From the NCBI GenBank assembly GCA_010015655.1, contig ML976674.1:369066-433065 (forward strand): 64,000 nucleotides of DNA, read 5' to 3'. Positions within the stretch are counted from its first letter, which is position 1; every line of letters begins with the position of its first letter. A model generated the notes under the pieces. That model had not been told where the DNA came from. It searched no databases and saw nothing but the letters and a program-made list of their open reading frames with translations. A program made the translations under genes and the position numbers. This document shows positions 31,297-44,317 of the stretch, in pieces. The DNA is from Bimuria novae-zelandiae CBS 107.79 (Eukaryota > Ascomycota > Dothideomycetes > Pleosporales > Didymosphaeriaceae).

Positions 31297-33422
31297 CCGT
31301 GCCTCGGCAGTCAGTGCAACACGTCAGTCAATGCAACACCCCACCATGCAACGTACCAACTTTCACGCGCCGCATCCCCACCAATATGGATCCAATCAAG
31401 GCAGCAATTACAGCAATCGAATCGCAAGAGCCAGGAGCATCTTTTTCATATAGAAAAATTGCAAAAGAATATGGTGTTGCACTTTCTACATTGACGCGCC
31501 GGCACTAAGGCGTCACGCAGGCGCGTGCAGATACCGACTCTACACGTCGAAATCTCAGCCCACAGCAAGAATCAGAGCTCCTACGATATATTAGAGGCCT
31601 TACTGAACGTGGCCTTCCTCCTACACGGCAAATGATACAAAGCTTTGCCTCTACTATAGCCAAAAAGGAGGTTAGCTTATCATGGGTTGATCGCTTTGTG
31701 AGGCGCCACCCTGAATCCTTGATATCACGATGGACGACCGGCATCGACAGCAATCGCCATAAAGCTGATTCCCTAGGCAAATATGAGGACTACTTTCAGC
31801 TTCTACAGCAAAAGATTGGCCAGTATCAGATCGAGACTCAGCATATATACAATATGGACGAAAAAGGCTGCCTGCTCGGCATCACCTCCCGCTCAAAGAG
31901 GATCTTTGATAGACCTCTGTACGAGAGCAAGGCAGTAAGGCAAGCTACTCAGGATAGCAACCGTGAATAGATATCAATCATCGCTTGCATATGCGCCGAC
32001 GGATCTGCCCTAGATCCAGCTCTAATCTATCAGGCCACCTCTACAGATATACAATCAAGTTGGATAGAGGACCTTAACCCTTAACATTATTAAGTCTTTA
32101 TTACCGTATTAGAATCTGGCTAGATAAATAATTAGATAGGCCTTGCATAGCTTTAATAGGTGTTTAATCGCCTTATAAAGTTAAAAGCTGGACGATTATA
32201 TCAACTATTAATCCTTAATGGCCATGGATCTTACGTTACTATGGATTTTATTGACTTTTGCGATCGTAATAAGATCCTGTTAGCTATCTATCTACCACAT
32301 TTGACCTATACGCTGCAGCCTCTAGATGTCTGCATGTTTAAGCCTCTATTAATAGCATATTTAAACGAGCTATTAGCCTTCTTACAAGATAGCCTAGGAA
32401 TAGCCTCTATTACTAAAAGGGACTTCTTTAGCTTATTCTGGAAGGCCTAGGTTAGTACTATAAGGCAGCTATTGATACTCCGGGCCTTTAAGGCTACTAG
32501 CCTATTACCTCTATATCTAGAAGTTATCCTTAAGCGGTTTAACAACAATTACGTACCTAAGCAAGAATTATAAGAAAGCTTAATCTTAGTACTTAGCGCA
32601 TTAAATTAGAGGAAAATCGATAGGCTTCTAAAAGCTCATATTAATGTAGGGGCTAGTAATATGGCTAAAAAGCTAAGTTAAACTATACACTTAATCTCTG
32701 CACGAGCATAGCTTGCAGAGCATAAAAATTAGGGCCTACGGAAGGCCCTAACTATCTAAAAGAAACGCTTAAAGCGAGGCAGGCCTTTGCCTTTTAATTA
32801 GCCTTATAAGGATTAAGGAGGATCTATTTTTATGTTACCCTATCGCGTTTAGCGGGCACGTAATTATCTACACGAAAAAGATGCTGAAGCGTAGTAACTA
32901 TAGCTTTAAAAACGTGAGCAAGCAGAGGCACGTTAGGCTAGCTAGTAGCTTAAAATAAGGCTACTCTAGGAGAGGCGTATTACTTAAGTAGCTACTAGAA
33001 ATGCACGCGTAAAGCAGAGGGCTAATAAGGCTATAAAGCGACGCCTTAAGTAATAGGCCCATAAGGCATAAAGTTAACTTTAAAAATAGATTAAAATATC
33101 TAAATTAGTAAATAAGAAGGCTTTAAAGCCTCCTAATAAGCCTACTAAGAAAAAACAGCCTCAGCGTGAGGCTGTAGATGTTGATGAGGCCTTATCTATT
33201 GCATCCGCCTCACAGTCGCGCAGAGGCCGAATCATCAGAACACTAAGTAGATATCGATAATCTAAGTAGCTAGCAATTATCTACAGGCCTTAGAGACCCC
33301 AAATCCAGAAAATCTCGTGATAATATTGATTGTGGGTGGCTCAGCAGCTTCATGTTGCTGGCCGAGCGATCTTGTTGGGGTGTTGCATTGACTGACGTGT
33401 TGCACTGACTGCCGAGGCACAG
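31297..33422 (+). mobile_element. Pogo-like DNA transposon 2 (different family from pogo 1)
   Basis: A 2,126-bp element with TA duplications (31295-31296, 33423-33424) and 46-bp TIRs that differ by one transition; they start CYGTGCCTCGGCAGTCAGTG. The TIR repeats a GTCAG..TGCAACAC unit. It lies in the Gypsy 1 3' LTR. The matching position is empty in the 5' LTR (GATTGTAAGCG). Confidence 0.93.
31387..32450 (+). pseudogene. Pogo/Fot1-type transposase with stop codons
   Basis: Coding starts MDPIKAAITAIESQEPGASF, then SYRKIAKEYGVALSTLTRRH, a psq-type helix-turn-helix as in fungal pogo transposases. A TAA follows at 31506. CENP-B/Tc5-like HTH remnants come next (SLSWVDRFVRRHPESL). The DDE domain reads IYNMDEKGCLLGI (first catalytic Asp), then LILNGHGSYVTMDF (normally DGH; here Asp is Asn), then YLPHLTYTLQPLDVCMFKPL. 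Stops at about 31,968 and 32,080-32,160 break it. At least four nonsense changes and loss of the second Asp make it dead. The right third (32,451-33,370) holds degraded C-terminal coding. Confidence 0.85.
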
Positions 33423-33784
33423 TATAAGCGAATACGTAACGGAACTCTGTCGCAGCGCTAACAGAGTCGGCAAGTCGGACTCTGCGACTCTGTAGGCAGA
33501 GTCACAGAGGGGAACTTAGTAACTCTATAGGCAGAGTTATAGAGCTATAGGGCTACCTTGTATTTCTTAAGTATATAGCTACTAGTACGCTCGTTAGATA
33601 GTCTTTATCGTTAATTTCTATAATCCTTTGACTAAGGTATTACTTGCCTTCGACATCCTCGTTTAGAATCCATATCGCATGTGATCTATTGGCGATCACC
33701 CATTGACCTCTGCCTGTACTTCCATTAACTATAACCGCGCCCCCAAGGTAACCTGCCTTACGGTACCAAGGCAGGTCCGTAACA

Positions 33785-35079
33785 TATTAGCTATAGTCTC
33801 TACTTTTATATTATTACCTTTTAGCTATAAAGAGCTTAGTGTTCTAAACTAGATTTATACTAATAGGGATTTAGAAATCTTTATAATTATTTATATTAGT
33901 TAATAGTTATGCTAGCAGTGCTGCTAGTAGTAAAATTAGTAATAGTATTAAATATATAATAACCTTCCTACTACTTATATTATATCTAGGTTATAGCTAA
34001 CTTTTAGGTGCTTTAAAGATTATTTTACCCTTATAGAACGATCTAAGCTCTTCCTAATTAGTAATTAAATTAGGTAGGAGTTTTATTATTCTTATCTATA
34101 CTATAATCTCTTTAATTATATTATATATAAAATTGTCTATAATCTCTTACTCCTCTTAGTTAAATATAGTATCTTTATTAAATATAACGTCGCAAGTACT
34201 AATAACCTTTTTTATAAATAGTATCTATACCTTAAAGATGTTCGTAGATTAATAGTCTACTAGGTAGCCTATCTAAGCTTTAGGGTTAAATCGTTATAGA
34301 CATCCTTTGCCGCGCTTAGTATTATCTATTATTATAAATGCCTTATAGCTATACGATCGCAGGTGCGAGAGGCTAGGCTTACGCGGTAAGGTAACTATTC
34401 TATTTTAGAACGCTATGGCAGTGAAGAATGCTTTATATAGGGTTTTCTAGCGATTAAGATAGCTCGGTGTTCGAGTGTGCAGGTATACAGCGGTTTAGGC
34501 GACTTCTGGTCAAAGGTTTCGTGGGAGATTTACTCCCAATCTCATTGCGCGGCCTTTCTCTTTTACCACACCCCTTGAGCGCTTAGTGCCTCTATTTTGG
34601 GCCTGTGTATCTAGTGCTAAGGGCTCGACGCATATATCTTAGGACTCTAACTATTAATTTATATTTACTTTTACTAAGAATAGTTTATTATTACTTTCTA
34701 TAACCTTTACTATAATATTAAATTATTTCTTTATAAATTAGAAGAACTTATTAAGGGTGCTAATAATAAATTAGGCTATATAATTGCCTTTAAAGTAGAA
34801 ATTTTATAGGAATCCTATTACTTAGTATATAATTAGTATTTAGCTCTTTTTCTTTACATTACTTTCCTCCTTAAAGTTATAAAAGTTAACTATAATACGC
34901 TCTTTTAGTCCTATAAGAATTATTTTAAACTTTTATCTAATTAGGCTTTTAAACTTTAATATGCTAAATGCGTTATATTTAGTAATTAAAATTTTAATAA
35001 TTTTTACCTCCTTAGCTTATTATACTAAGTATTTTAAGGCGTTAAAGCCTAGGTAATTAAGTCTCTTATACTAGACTAT
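33785..35079 (-). pseudogene. Copia A internal remnant (middle of pol)
   Basis: The part of Copia A between its two insertions. It is AT-rich and stop-filled in all frames, with sequence resembling the corresponding part of Copia C around 41,060-41,930. A less mutated patch is at about 34,340-34,640. Confidence 0.5.
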
Positions 35080-35321
35080 TATTGATACGGTAATAGGCTG
35101 TTGGATCAAGACTTCGTTGCAACGATGTGGTATTGATTTGATTCTTGATTGCAGATCTATTATGGTGGGCTATTGTGAGAAGTATTTATCGAGCGTGGTT
35201 TGTCCCCTACTAGCCTAATTAGGACTAGCGCAATAAACTACAGGCAAACTACGTAACAAACTATAGGCAAACTATATAGCGGTGAAAGCCGTAGCAGTGT
35301 TGCGCAGGTTTGAAGCCAACA

Positions 35322-38300
35322 CTGGCTATTTTTTCTTTTATGCTACATGTGGCCAGTTCAGCCCAGAACGCTTAAATCTGCAATAAAACATAATTTGTAA
35401 TAGTTACTAGTTTTTTAACCAGACTAGCGCTAGTGCGCATCCTCTTAGTGCCTATCTTGCTACTCCTTTTATAGACTTACTACTTCTTGCTATTATAATC
35501 GTACTCTAGGGTGTTGACTTTAGCACGATTGACCTAGCCTTACACGCAAAGCTTAAGCTAGTTATAGTTAATAAGATACTCTATAGCTAAGTTAGAGCTA
35601 GCCTTAGTTATTAAGTCTGCTAGATTGTCACGTCTATCGATCTAGCGGATGTCCATAAGATTATTGCGCTTATAGGCCTTACGCAGAGCTATAATATTAA
35701 TTATAAGGCGCTTCTTCTTAGTAGTGCCAAGCTTAACAAAGTAATTATATAAGGAGCGTAAGTTAGTGCACACGATAATAGAGACATTAGGAAGGTTAAG
35801 TCGCTACATAATTATATTAATTATACCGCTAATTATAATTATAATGTTAACTCTATAGGCTATCGCGTAAATCTTAGATATAAAGACGCTACGAGTAACG
35901 CGCTTACACTTAATAAATAACTAGTAAATAATATTACTAGTAAACTTAAAGTTATAATTGCTATCTTTAGTCTCATTACCAAGCGTAATTACAAAGCCTA
36001 TTTATAATAACATGTCTTTATTATTAGCAAATAATGCGTTGATAAAGGCGTATAGCTTTAAGTTACTTAAGTCTAGTAGGATAAAGTTAAGGCCGCGAGT
36101 GATATTCTCCTTCTACTAGATAATACGCTTATTTAATCTAGCAATTTCTTCTTTTATAGGCTCACTCGCTTAGGCTGCGGCGGCGAGGTCAAAGCTCGCC
36201 TTAGGTTAACAGATTATCGCAATATAAGCACCTTAAGCGCGCTATTAAATGTATAATTACTTATTATTAGCTATTTCTAGCTTCTTGCCTTACTTCTTTT
36301 AGCGCAGAGTAATAGCGCGATTATTATTATTAAGCTTAATAATGTAGCCATTAAAGTTAATTTGCGCGTCTGGTAAGAGAAACTGCTTAGGCTTGGCCTT
36401 AAAACGTAGCTCTTAGTCCTTAAGGTCTATAAAAGCTTTATTAGACAGACTAAGCGTGTCGTTAGTTTACATGCTAACAATGCTAAAGCACTTGCTATTA
36501 GCCTTACTAATAAGCAGGCATAGATTATAAGTAGATGTCACCATGTAGAGAGTCTTAGTGTGATATTTATTATACGTTAACTACTAATAGGCACCTGCTT
36601 TAGCAATGCCGTATAGTAGCTTAATAATAACTATAACTATGTTTGTTGGATAACTTTCCTTAAGCTGGGCTAGTATGTTAGCTATAATAGTACGCTGGAG
36701 TGGATCATCCGATTGCGTATAGGCCTGAGTAATGTCACGGAGCCAGAGGTACATGCCCAGCTTTAATAGTGATGGTGCTAGAGCGATAATCACACGCTGG
36801 CTTGCACGCTGGATAGTAGGAAACTATATTAAGATAAGCTGCTTATTATTATTAGCGTATCCTTAGATAATAAGACAGGACTTTTTATATAGGCGATTAG
36901 TAGTCTTGCCCTTAACTTTATTAATAATACGTGACTTAAAGATGCGGACCTTATTATAATAGTAAGGACTATACTTCTTAAAGCGAAAGACACCTTATGT
37001 TATAAGGGCGTTAATCTCTACCTTTATAGATACTTTAAATAGTTATCTTAGTGTTGTAATCTTGCCGACTGCTCGTAGCTTCTTAGCTAGGATAAGATTA
37101 TTACGCTCACGTTAATTAAGGTTAACTATAGTAATTATAACTTTATTAGGTTTTAGCTTATTCCTTAAGCCTTTTAGCCTACCGCGCTTACGCTTAGGCG
37201 CGGGCTTCTCTATAATAAGAGTAAAATTATCGTTAGAGCCACCGTTGTCCTTGTCCTCTACGGGAGGGGTAATAATAGTCGTATTATCTATATAATACGG
37301 GCGCACTGCAGTAATGCGGAAGGTAACTTATTTATTATTAATTTTAATAACCACGGATTGCTTGTTAACGTGGAGGGCGATTATCTGATATAGGCTAGAC
37401 TATTTATAGTTCTCTCGCTAAACCTTAACGCTACTTAGGATAGGTAATAGTAAAATATTAATTATGTTAGGACTATTACGAGTTGCAAGAGCCTTATTAA
37501 CTTAGCGCTTTACCTTAATCTTGCGCACTTTAGCCATTGCTTTACGCACTACAGCGCCGCGGGTGGTAATAGATAGTAATAGTGGTGATTTCTTTAACAG
37601 GCGAGGATATGCTCTAAAGACAAGAAGAGTTAGGACAAGTCCGTTAGGACCTGCGGTGTTATTAACAGCCTTAACAGCCATCTATAAGATATGTTCGGGA
37701 GCGGTTGTGCGTCCAACGTCTGTAGAGATTACCCTATAAGCACGACGGATGGGAGCATGATAGCGCTTAATCTTGCTAATTAAATAATATGCCTCCACTA
37801 GGACTTCTTTAACCTTAATTACAAGTAACGTAGCGTTATTAATAAACTCGTTAGTAATAAAGTTCTTGCCAGCATCTGTCTTAATAACGTCGGGAGGACT
37901 AACGTACATGTCGATCCATATAGCGCGAAGGAGATCCCAAGTAGTGTTTGCCTAGATATTTAGCATAAATTAAGTAGCTTAAAAAGCTATGGCTTTATTA
38001 ACTACGTGGAGCACTGGTTTCTAATTAATGTATATTACATTAATAATAACGCATAAGTTAAAGTCCATGTTATTGCGAATAGTAAAGTAGAAACGGCCAG
38101 GTGCTTTGCTGTGGATTTGACACTAGTAATAGTACTTATTAATGTCTTTATAGCCTGCTTTGCTAAGGATCTTGTGCAGTCGTCTAGTAGCAGGATAGCC
38201 AAAGCGTTAGTAAAGCTAGCGCAGCTTAGTCTCGGTTAAGTAGTAGATAATAGTCTCTTATTTATTAAGCAGGAGCTATAGATGTCCCTATTTACAGACA

Positions 38301-38992
38301 ATTAAGAATTCTTTGCCACCTTAAACGAGCATATTATCGATGTTATTAAAGAAGATACTATAATAATCTATATTATTTAAGTAAAGTAGAAATAGTGTGT
38401 TAGTTAGCATTACTATAAAGGTAATTATACTAAATAGCGTGCTGACATTAACGTCGCTAAGGGAGAAACACTCTAGATTATCTCTAAATCAGATTTAACA
38501 ACGTCTTACGGTAGACTTATTAATAACTATAGATAGTTAGATAAGCTGCAGCGCCTTTACTTATATCTTACTAGTAGTTAAGACACCAGCTGCACTAGTG
38601 TCAGGCATAATACCTTAAAAGATATCTACGCCGTAGCGTAAATTAAATAAAAAGAGTTAAGCATCTTTATTTACTTTGCTAGAGATATAAGGATTATTGC
38701 CTGTAATTATATAAAGTGCGGCAGCGTTATTAAGGCTAGAGATAATAGCGTTGCCGTTAATCTTGCCGCAGGATATAGTTAAGTAGACTTGGTTAGTAAA
38801 ATATGCTTTAATGTTATTATTACTAGCATTATTATTGCTATCGTCGCTGTCTTCAAGCTCTCGTCGCTGTCTTCAAGCTCTATGCCTTTATAGCCGGCGA
38901 GAAACACTTTATAGCTTAGGGCATTAGGATTATCTTAAGCGTATTAATTATAGCGTTAGCGATGCTCCATGCGCTCCTTCTTTAAGTGTTAA
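35322..38992 (-). pseudogene. Copia B pol remnant (integrase, reverse transcriptase)
   Basis: On the minus strand, 37909-37682 gives an integrase core piece (SPPDVIKTDAGKNFITNEFI, then KRYHAPIRRAYRVISTD). In the catalytic triad one Asp is visible. 37306-37112 is a basic linker (KRKRGRLKGLRNKLK). 36793-36584 gives an RT piece (LWLRDITQAYTQSDDPLQRT, then LLYGIAKAGAY). The order from high to low coordinate is integrase then RT, the Copia order. Stops fill the gaps. This RDITQAYTQS type is known from degraded fungal Copia elements. Confidence 0.75.
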
Positions 38993-41900
38993 TATTAGAT
39001 TTAATAGTGTTCTGTCACTTTGAGATAATGCAATGATGAGAATTTGATGGATGTAATGATTAATTAATGATGTTCGTGTTCTGTCTGTGTCTGGAATGCA
39101 AATGTGTGCGAGGCTCCAAATAAGTGCCGCTGTAGCGCTAGCCCTATTTAGAATAGTACAAAAGAGAGAGTGCTCCAGCCTCATATCCACAACAGATAGA
39201 GGCCATATAATCGGACACACCCCCTTAGCTTAGGCTTATCCTCAAGCTGGACCTTCGCATTATTTATCTGTCTATTATTCTAACTTAAAGGCCTCTATCC
39301 TCTGCTATAGATCCTGCAGGGCAACCTCTTAATTAGTAATCTTGTTTAATATATCTTTAAGTCCCAGCTTATTTAGAAACTTGCTCCATTTATTCACTAG
39401 CAGGGCCTTTATGAGTCTATCTACAACTATGTCCTCTAAGCGTTAATAGTCCACCTTAATTTTCCTAAGTGTGACTTCTTATCTTAGCTAGTAATTATAG
39501 ATATCTACATGGCGGAGCTTAGTCTGCAGCTTTGCGATCTCTTTAGTAACTAGGCGAATAGTTTGTTAATTATCGTAGTTAATTATAATTAGGTAATTAC
39601 TTATAGCGATCTAGAGCTCCTAGAGTAATCGTGAAGTAAGGATAGCCTCCTTAGCCACTTGTAAAAGCGCTAGAAGTTCGGCCTCTATTATTAATATAGT
39701 AACTGTATCTTGCTTGCTTGCTTTCCAGGCAATCAGGCCGCCAAATAGCTTAATAATATATCCTTGTAAACTCTTGCGATTAAGTGTATTATCTACAAAG
39801 AATGCGTTGCTTGCCACTTCTAGAGTATCTGCACCCCTATGCTAAAGACCTAGTAATATAGTATTAGCAAGATAAAGGAGAACTTAGTTAGTAGCCACTT
39901 AATACTCTTTGCTTAGATTAGATAAGAATCGTGATAATCTAGAGCTTACAAAGGCAATATCTAGTCGAGTTATAACTATAGCATAGAGAATTAATCCGAC
40001 TTTACGCTAGTATTAATTAATCTTACTCTTACTAGCCAGTCCTGTTCTTGGGAGTAATTCGATTAAACCTATCAGGGTATTGTGGCAAATCTCATGGTGA
40101 TCGATGAGGCGCGATATTTTATTAATGTATAATACTTATAAAAGCCAGATCTTTCTATTTAAGCGGTCCCTAATAATTTTAATTCCTAGAAACTATTACA
40201 GGTATTTCCCGCTAGTAAGGGTAAATTTAGTTCTTATCTCTTTAATAGCTGCTTTTGCTGCAGACTCGTGATTCTTCTAATAGGCAATAATAAGATCATC
40301 TACATAGAAGAAGATAATAATGCCGTCCTTAATAAGGCAGCATGGCTCGTAGGGCACTGTTTTAAAGCTAATATTATAGAGCGTTAATGTAAACTCTCTT
40401 TGCCAGAGCAGTAGAGATATGCGCAGTCCATACAGTGCTTTGTGTAGTTTAAGGACTGTGCCTGCTCGCGAGTATCTGCGGGGCATTCTCATGTAGATTT
40501 CTCTGTCTAGCTTTACGTGAACAAACGCGTTCGTAACGTTATGTTAGATAAGCTCTAGGTCGAACTAAGCTATAATTGCTATAAGCATGCAAAAGGATTG
40601 TCCTGTAAGTGTTACGGCGTAGGTTTCTTATAAGGTTAGGTGCTGCTATTAATCGCCTTACACTACCAGCCTTGCCTTACACTTTTATAGTTAATAGTGT
40701 TTATTAAACTTGTAGGTGTATACCTATATATAGTCGAGGATTTAATGGCCTGCTGCCTTCACTAGAGCTACTACGACCTCGCTCTAAGACTTCATTTCCT
40801 TATGGCTCTGTAAATGGGAACGTTCTGCTTCCTTCTACATATTATAAAGAGGGTGATCTTTAAGCTTACTTTGGCATATGGGTGGCTCTAGAAGCACGCT
40901 TTGATGTAGCTTCTTACCTAATATAATTATTTATTAAAGCTACGCCTTATTAAGAACCTTGCCTTTATATTTACTATTACTACTAGCTTTAGTGCCTGCT
41001 ATAAAGGCTGTGGCCTATGCGCTTGTTTGCAACTGCCCTGTTTATAACTCTTAGGGTGGTCTAGCTTAATCGCCTCCTGTCATTAGTTGTGCAAGGAGTG
41101 TCACTAGTAGCAGTGTTAATAGAGGCGTTAGATATTCGTACCTAGCTCTCCTGCCTTAATTATACTTAGGAGCGCTTTTAACCTCTTCCTCTAGCGCTTT
41201 ACTAATTATCTTATCCTTAAAGAAGGACTCGGTGGCTTGCTCTTATTAAGGTAAAGAAGGTAGCTTTACTAATCGCACCTAGGCTACTATTTCTTCTAAT
41301 GTGTTATGCATAAGGTTGTCTATTAGGTCTTTAGTTTTGCCTAAGAACATAGTATCCTCGTCGAAAATTATATCGCGAGTACTAATTGTCTTTGCTAGAG
41401 AGGGAATCTATATTCTCTAGATATTAGTTAATTTGTAGCTAACTAAATAACCTATCTATGCTTTAGAATCTAGTCGCTAGAGCTTGCTCTTGTTACGTTT
41501 AGTGTTATTAGTTATGGTAAAGGTCTTGTAGCTATAGGCTTTTAAGTGAGCTTAATTAGGCTTCTTTGGTTGGGTGATAATGCTGTTCTGAAAGGCTACT
41601 ATTATAAAGAACACTTTATATAGAGATTGCTATCAATTAGCGTAGTTTGGCGTTCGATTGTACAGGTAGACTGCGGCTCGGGTAATCTTAGGCTATATTT
41701 ACTAGGGTAGGTTAGAGTTAAGTCGCATCGCGCGCGCTTTCTTCTTAATTACACCCCCTAAGCGTTTAGCTCCTCTATTTTATGCTTAAGTATCTAGTGC
41801 TAAAGGCTTAATCTTAATACCTTGCGCTAAGCACTACTTCTTAACATCTACCTTAATAGAGAAGATCTCGTTATTAGATTTAATTACTTTCACTATAATG

Positions 41901-44317
41901 TTGTATTATACTTTTATAAACTATATAAAGGTGCTAAGTAATTTAATAATTAAGCGTGCTAGGCGGTTATCCTTAAAGTAGTAGTCCTATGCGAAGCCGG
42001 AGAATTGGTTAGTAATTAGCATTTAGCTCTTCTTTCTTATTAAGCTGTCTGCTTTGTAGTCGTGAAAGTCTATTGCGACTCGCTCGCTAGGGCCTTTAGT
42101 TCGCTCCCTGGCTTGCCGGCGTATTTGCTATTTTAGTTTTGCTTTGCCGCAGGCGTTATATTTAACTATAAAGAGGCCTTTAATCCTTACTCCCTTAGAT
42201 TACTGCACGAGGTGTTCAAGGGCCTAAGGGCCTAAATAGCCTAATTATTAGTGCCAGGTCTACGCGTTTGCCTTCTATAGTCTTTATTTAGTGCGTGTGT
42301 TAGTCTTGTGAGTGGCGTGCGTAGTATTAGTAGGAATACTACCTGCTAGCCTTGTTCTATGTTCTAGCACCTACTGTCTGTGTAACTCTTAAAGTTCTGC
42401 TAGCATAGTATTGTCTCTTCTTTTTAGAGTTATTAGGTCTGCCCTTGTGTCCCACTAAAGGCCTTGCCTTTAGAGTAATCGAAACGATACAAGATTGCAG
42501 AGTAAATTAGGGCAATAGGTAATATTATCTAGCTATATTATTTGATTACCGCTTACACTCTGTATATTAAGATAGACAGTCCCGTATCCTTAGATCTATA
42601 TTTGTGTATTCCCTGCCTATATAAAGTCTCCTGACGCCAGTGGCCGGTATAAGACAAAGCGATTAATGTTGTTAAAAATATGGCAGGTTATGCCTAAATT
42701 GAGTATGGCTAAGCATCGCAATGGGTACGTGTTTAATTCGTTATAGAAGGATGCGGCTTAGAAGCTTGCTAGAATTTTAATAATCTTGCGTTCGTCTAGT
42801 TACTTATTATTAGCCTTAGTAATTCGAGTTAGAGTAGGAGTATGTAATAATTTAATTCTGGGTATTTAAGACTTTAGTCTTTTCACCTTCCTTATCTCAT
42901 CTTGTAGATGTGAATTATTTTAGATTCTGTATTATACTATATCTACAAAGCTAGGTCGTGGCCTAAACTACTCTAGTGCATGATCTGGATATGCGTAGAA
43001 GCAGTCTTTTAGACTATGCCTTTATTTATAAGTAGGATATTTTTTGCCTTTAACTACTATTATATCCTCTATTAAAGACTGCTTAGATATGGTGCTTTGA
43101 CCAAAGGATCGTTTTTGTCGAGGTCTCCCTTGTCTACGTTAGTTATTCGTGGAAGATGGCGCGTCTTCGGCAGCGTAAGAGGCGTCCCTATTAGTGCCTG
43201 GGGTGGATGCACCACTAGCAGCGAGAGATAGCTCACCAGTAGTAAAGGCGCCCCTATGCTATTTGCCCTTAATCGAGTGGAGTATTACTATATATTCTTA
43301 GAAGCGTTTTATTATCTCCTTCCTTGTCATATCTACGTCTTGGCGTCTAGTTTCTTAAAAGGACACACCCCAAGTGGGAGCAGCCTTTATAATCGTAGTT
43401 AGGAAGTCCTTTATAGTATTATAGATTAATTATACTTTGGCGATATTGTTTGTCTCTGCTTCTATAGCTACCTAATTATACTTAGTTAGCCAGGTATCCC
43501 AGTTTAAGGGTTATCTTATTAGCTTAAGGGCCTATAGGTATCGTGCTATTGCTCTATCCCGCTCGTCTTCTTTATTAACGCCTACAGTCTATGTTAAAGA
43601 CGTAATCTATTACTAGATTTACTTTTTAGGCTTGCAACAGTTGCGTTGCAGGTGTGGCGACATAGTAGATTAGATATAAATAACCACTTTCTTAAGACTT
43701 AATCTCTCCTTGTGGTATTCCTTATCCTTTATCTTGTAGTCTTTAAGCTGTATCTTATAGAACTTAATGTCCTCCTTATATACCTTAAGTCCTGAATTTA
43801 ATAGCTCTAATAGGCGTGTTGGAGGGTTCTATTAATCGTCGTCGTTTACGCGGATAATTAGTTAGTAACTTGCTATTTCTGGCGGCGACGGCGGTGTCGG
43901 CCTTTTACGTGGGAGTTTGGCTCTATCTAGGTTAATAATAGGCTATATATCTATTAGTTCGCATCGCGCTTTTAGCTGCAGCAGCTATGGTGTATAGTTA
44001 GTGTAATTAGTTAACATAATTATTAAGTCGCGGAGTGTTAACAGCGACATTATCCTTTCTTAAGGTTTAGTTAAGGTAGTAAGACTCTTAATTGTTAAAT
44101 TTAATAGTGTTCTGTCACTTTAAGATAATGCAATAATAAGAATTTAATAGATGTAATAATTAATTAATGATGTTCGTGTTCTGTCTATGTCTGGAATACA
44201 GATGTGTGCGAGGCTCTAAATAAGTGCCGCTACAGCGCTAGCCCTATTTAGAATAGTACAAAAGAGAGAGTGCTCTAGCCTTATATCCGCAACAGATAGA
44301 GGCCATATAATCGGACA
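38993..44317 (-). mobile_element. Copia retrotransposon C, complete
   Basis: A 5,325-bp element with two 225-bp LTRs (38993-39217 and 44093-44317) and TSD GTTAA (38988-38992, 44318-44322). On the minus strand the polypurine tract AAGGGGGTG abuts the left (3') LTR. It is inserted in Copia B and belongs to the same family as Copia D. Confidence 0.92.
39218..44092 (-). pseudogene. Copia C gag-pol remnant
   Basis: On the minus strand, RNase H is at 39817-39620 (FFVDNTLNRKSLQGYIIKLF, then GGLIAWKASKQDTVT, then EAELLAL). RT is at 40492-40277 (LKLHKALYGLRISLLLWQRE, then IIFFYVDDLIIAY). The YVDD active-site box is intact. Integrase and gag remnants fill about 41,500-44,090 without a readable frame. 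TAG/TAA stops throughout fit RIP. Of the Copia copies here this one is the least decayed. Confidence 0.82.

Larger units (their letters stand above)
23023..33784 (+). mobile_element. Gypsy chromovirus 1, full-length with pogo insertions in both LTRs
   Basis: It is flanked by the 5-bp TSD TATTA (23018-23022 and 33785-33789). The LTRs begin TGTTACGGCTACGCC and end GGTCCGTAACA. Without the pogo insertions the LTRs are about 410 and 445 bp; the 3' LTR has an extra ~35-bp repeat unit of the CTCTATAGGCAGAGTTATAG type. The internal region (25363-31211) carries gag, protease, RT, RNase H, integrase and chromodomain in one continuous but stop-riddled frame, followed by an antisense coiled-coil ORF before the 3' LTR. 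It is inserted in Copia A. Confidence 0.9.
31212..33784 (+). repeat. 3' LTR of Gypsy 1, interrupted by pogo 2
   Basis: LTR parts 31212-31296 and 33423-33784 surround pogo 2. The joined LTR is about 445 bp and contains one extra ~35-bp tandem unit (TCTGCGACTCTGTAGGCAGA and AACTCTATAGGCAGAG-like) compared with the 5' LTR. Confidence 0.88.
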
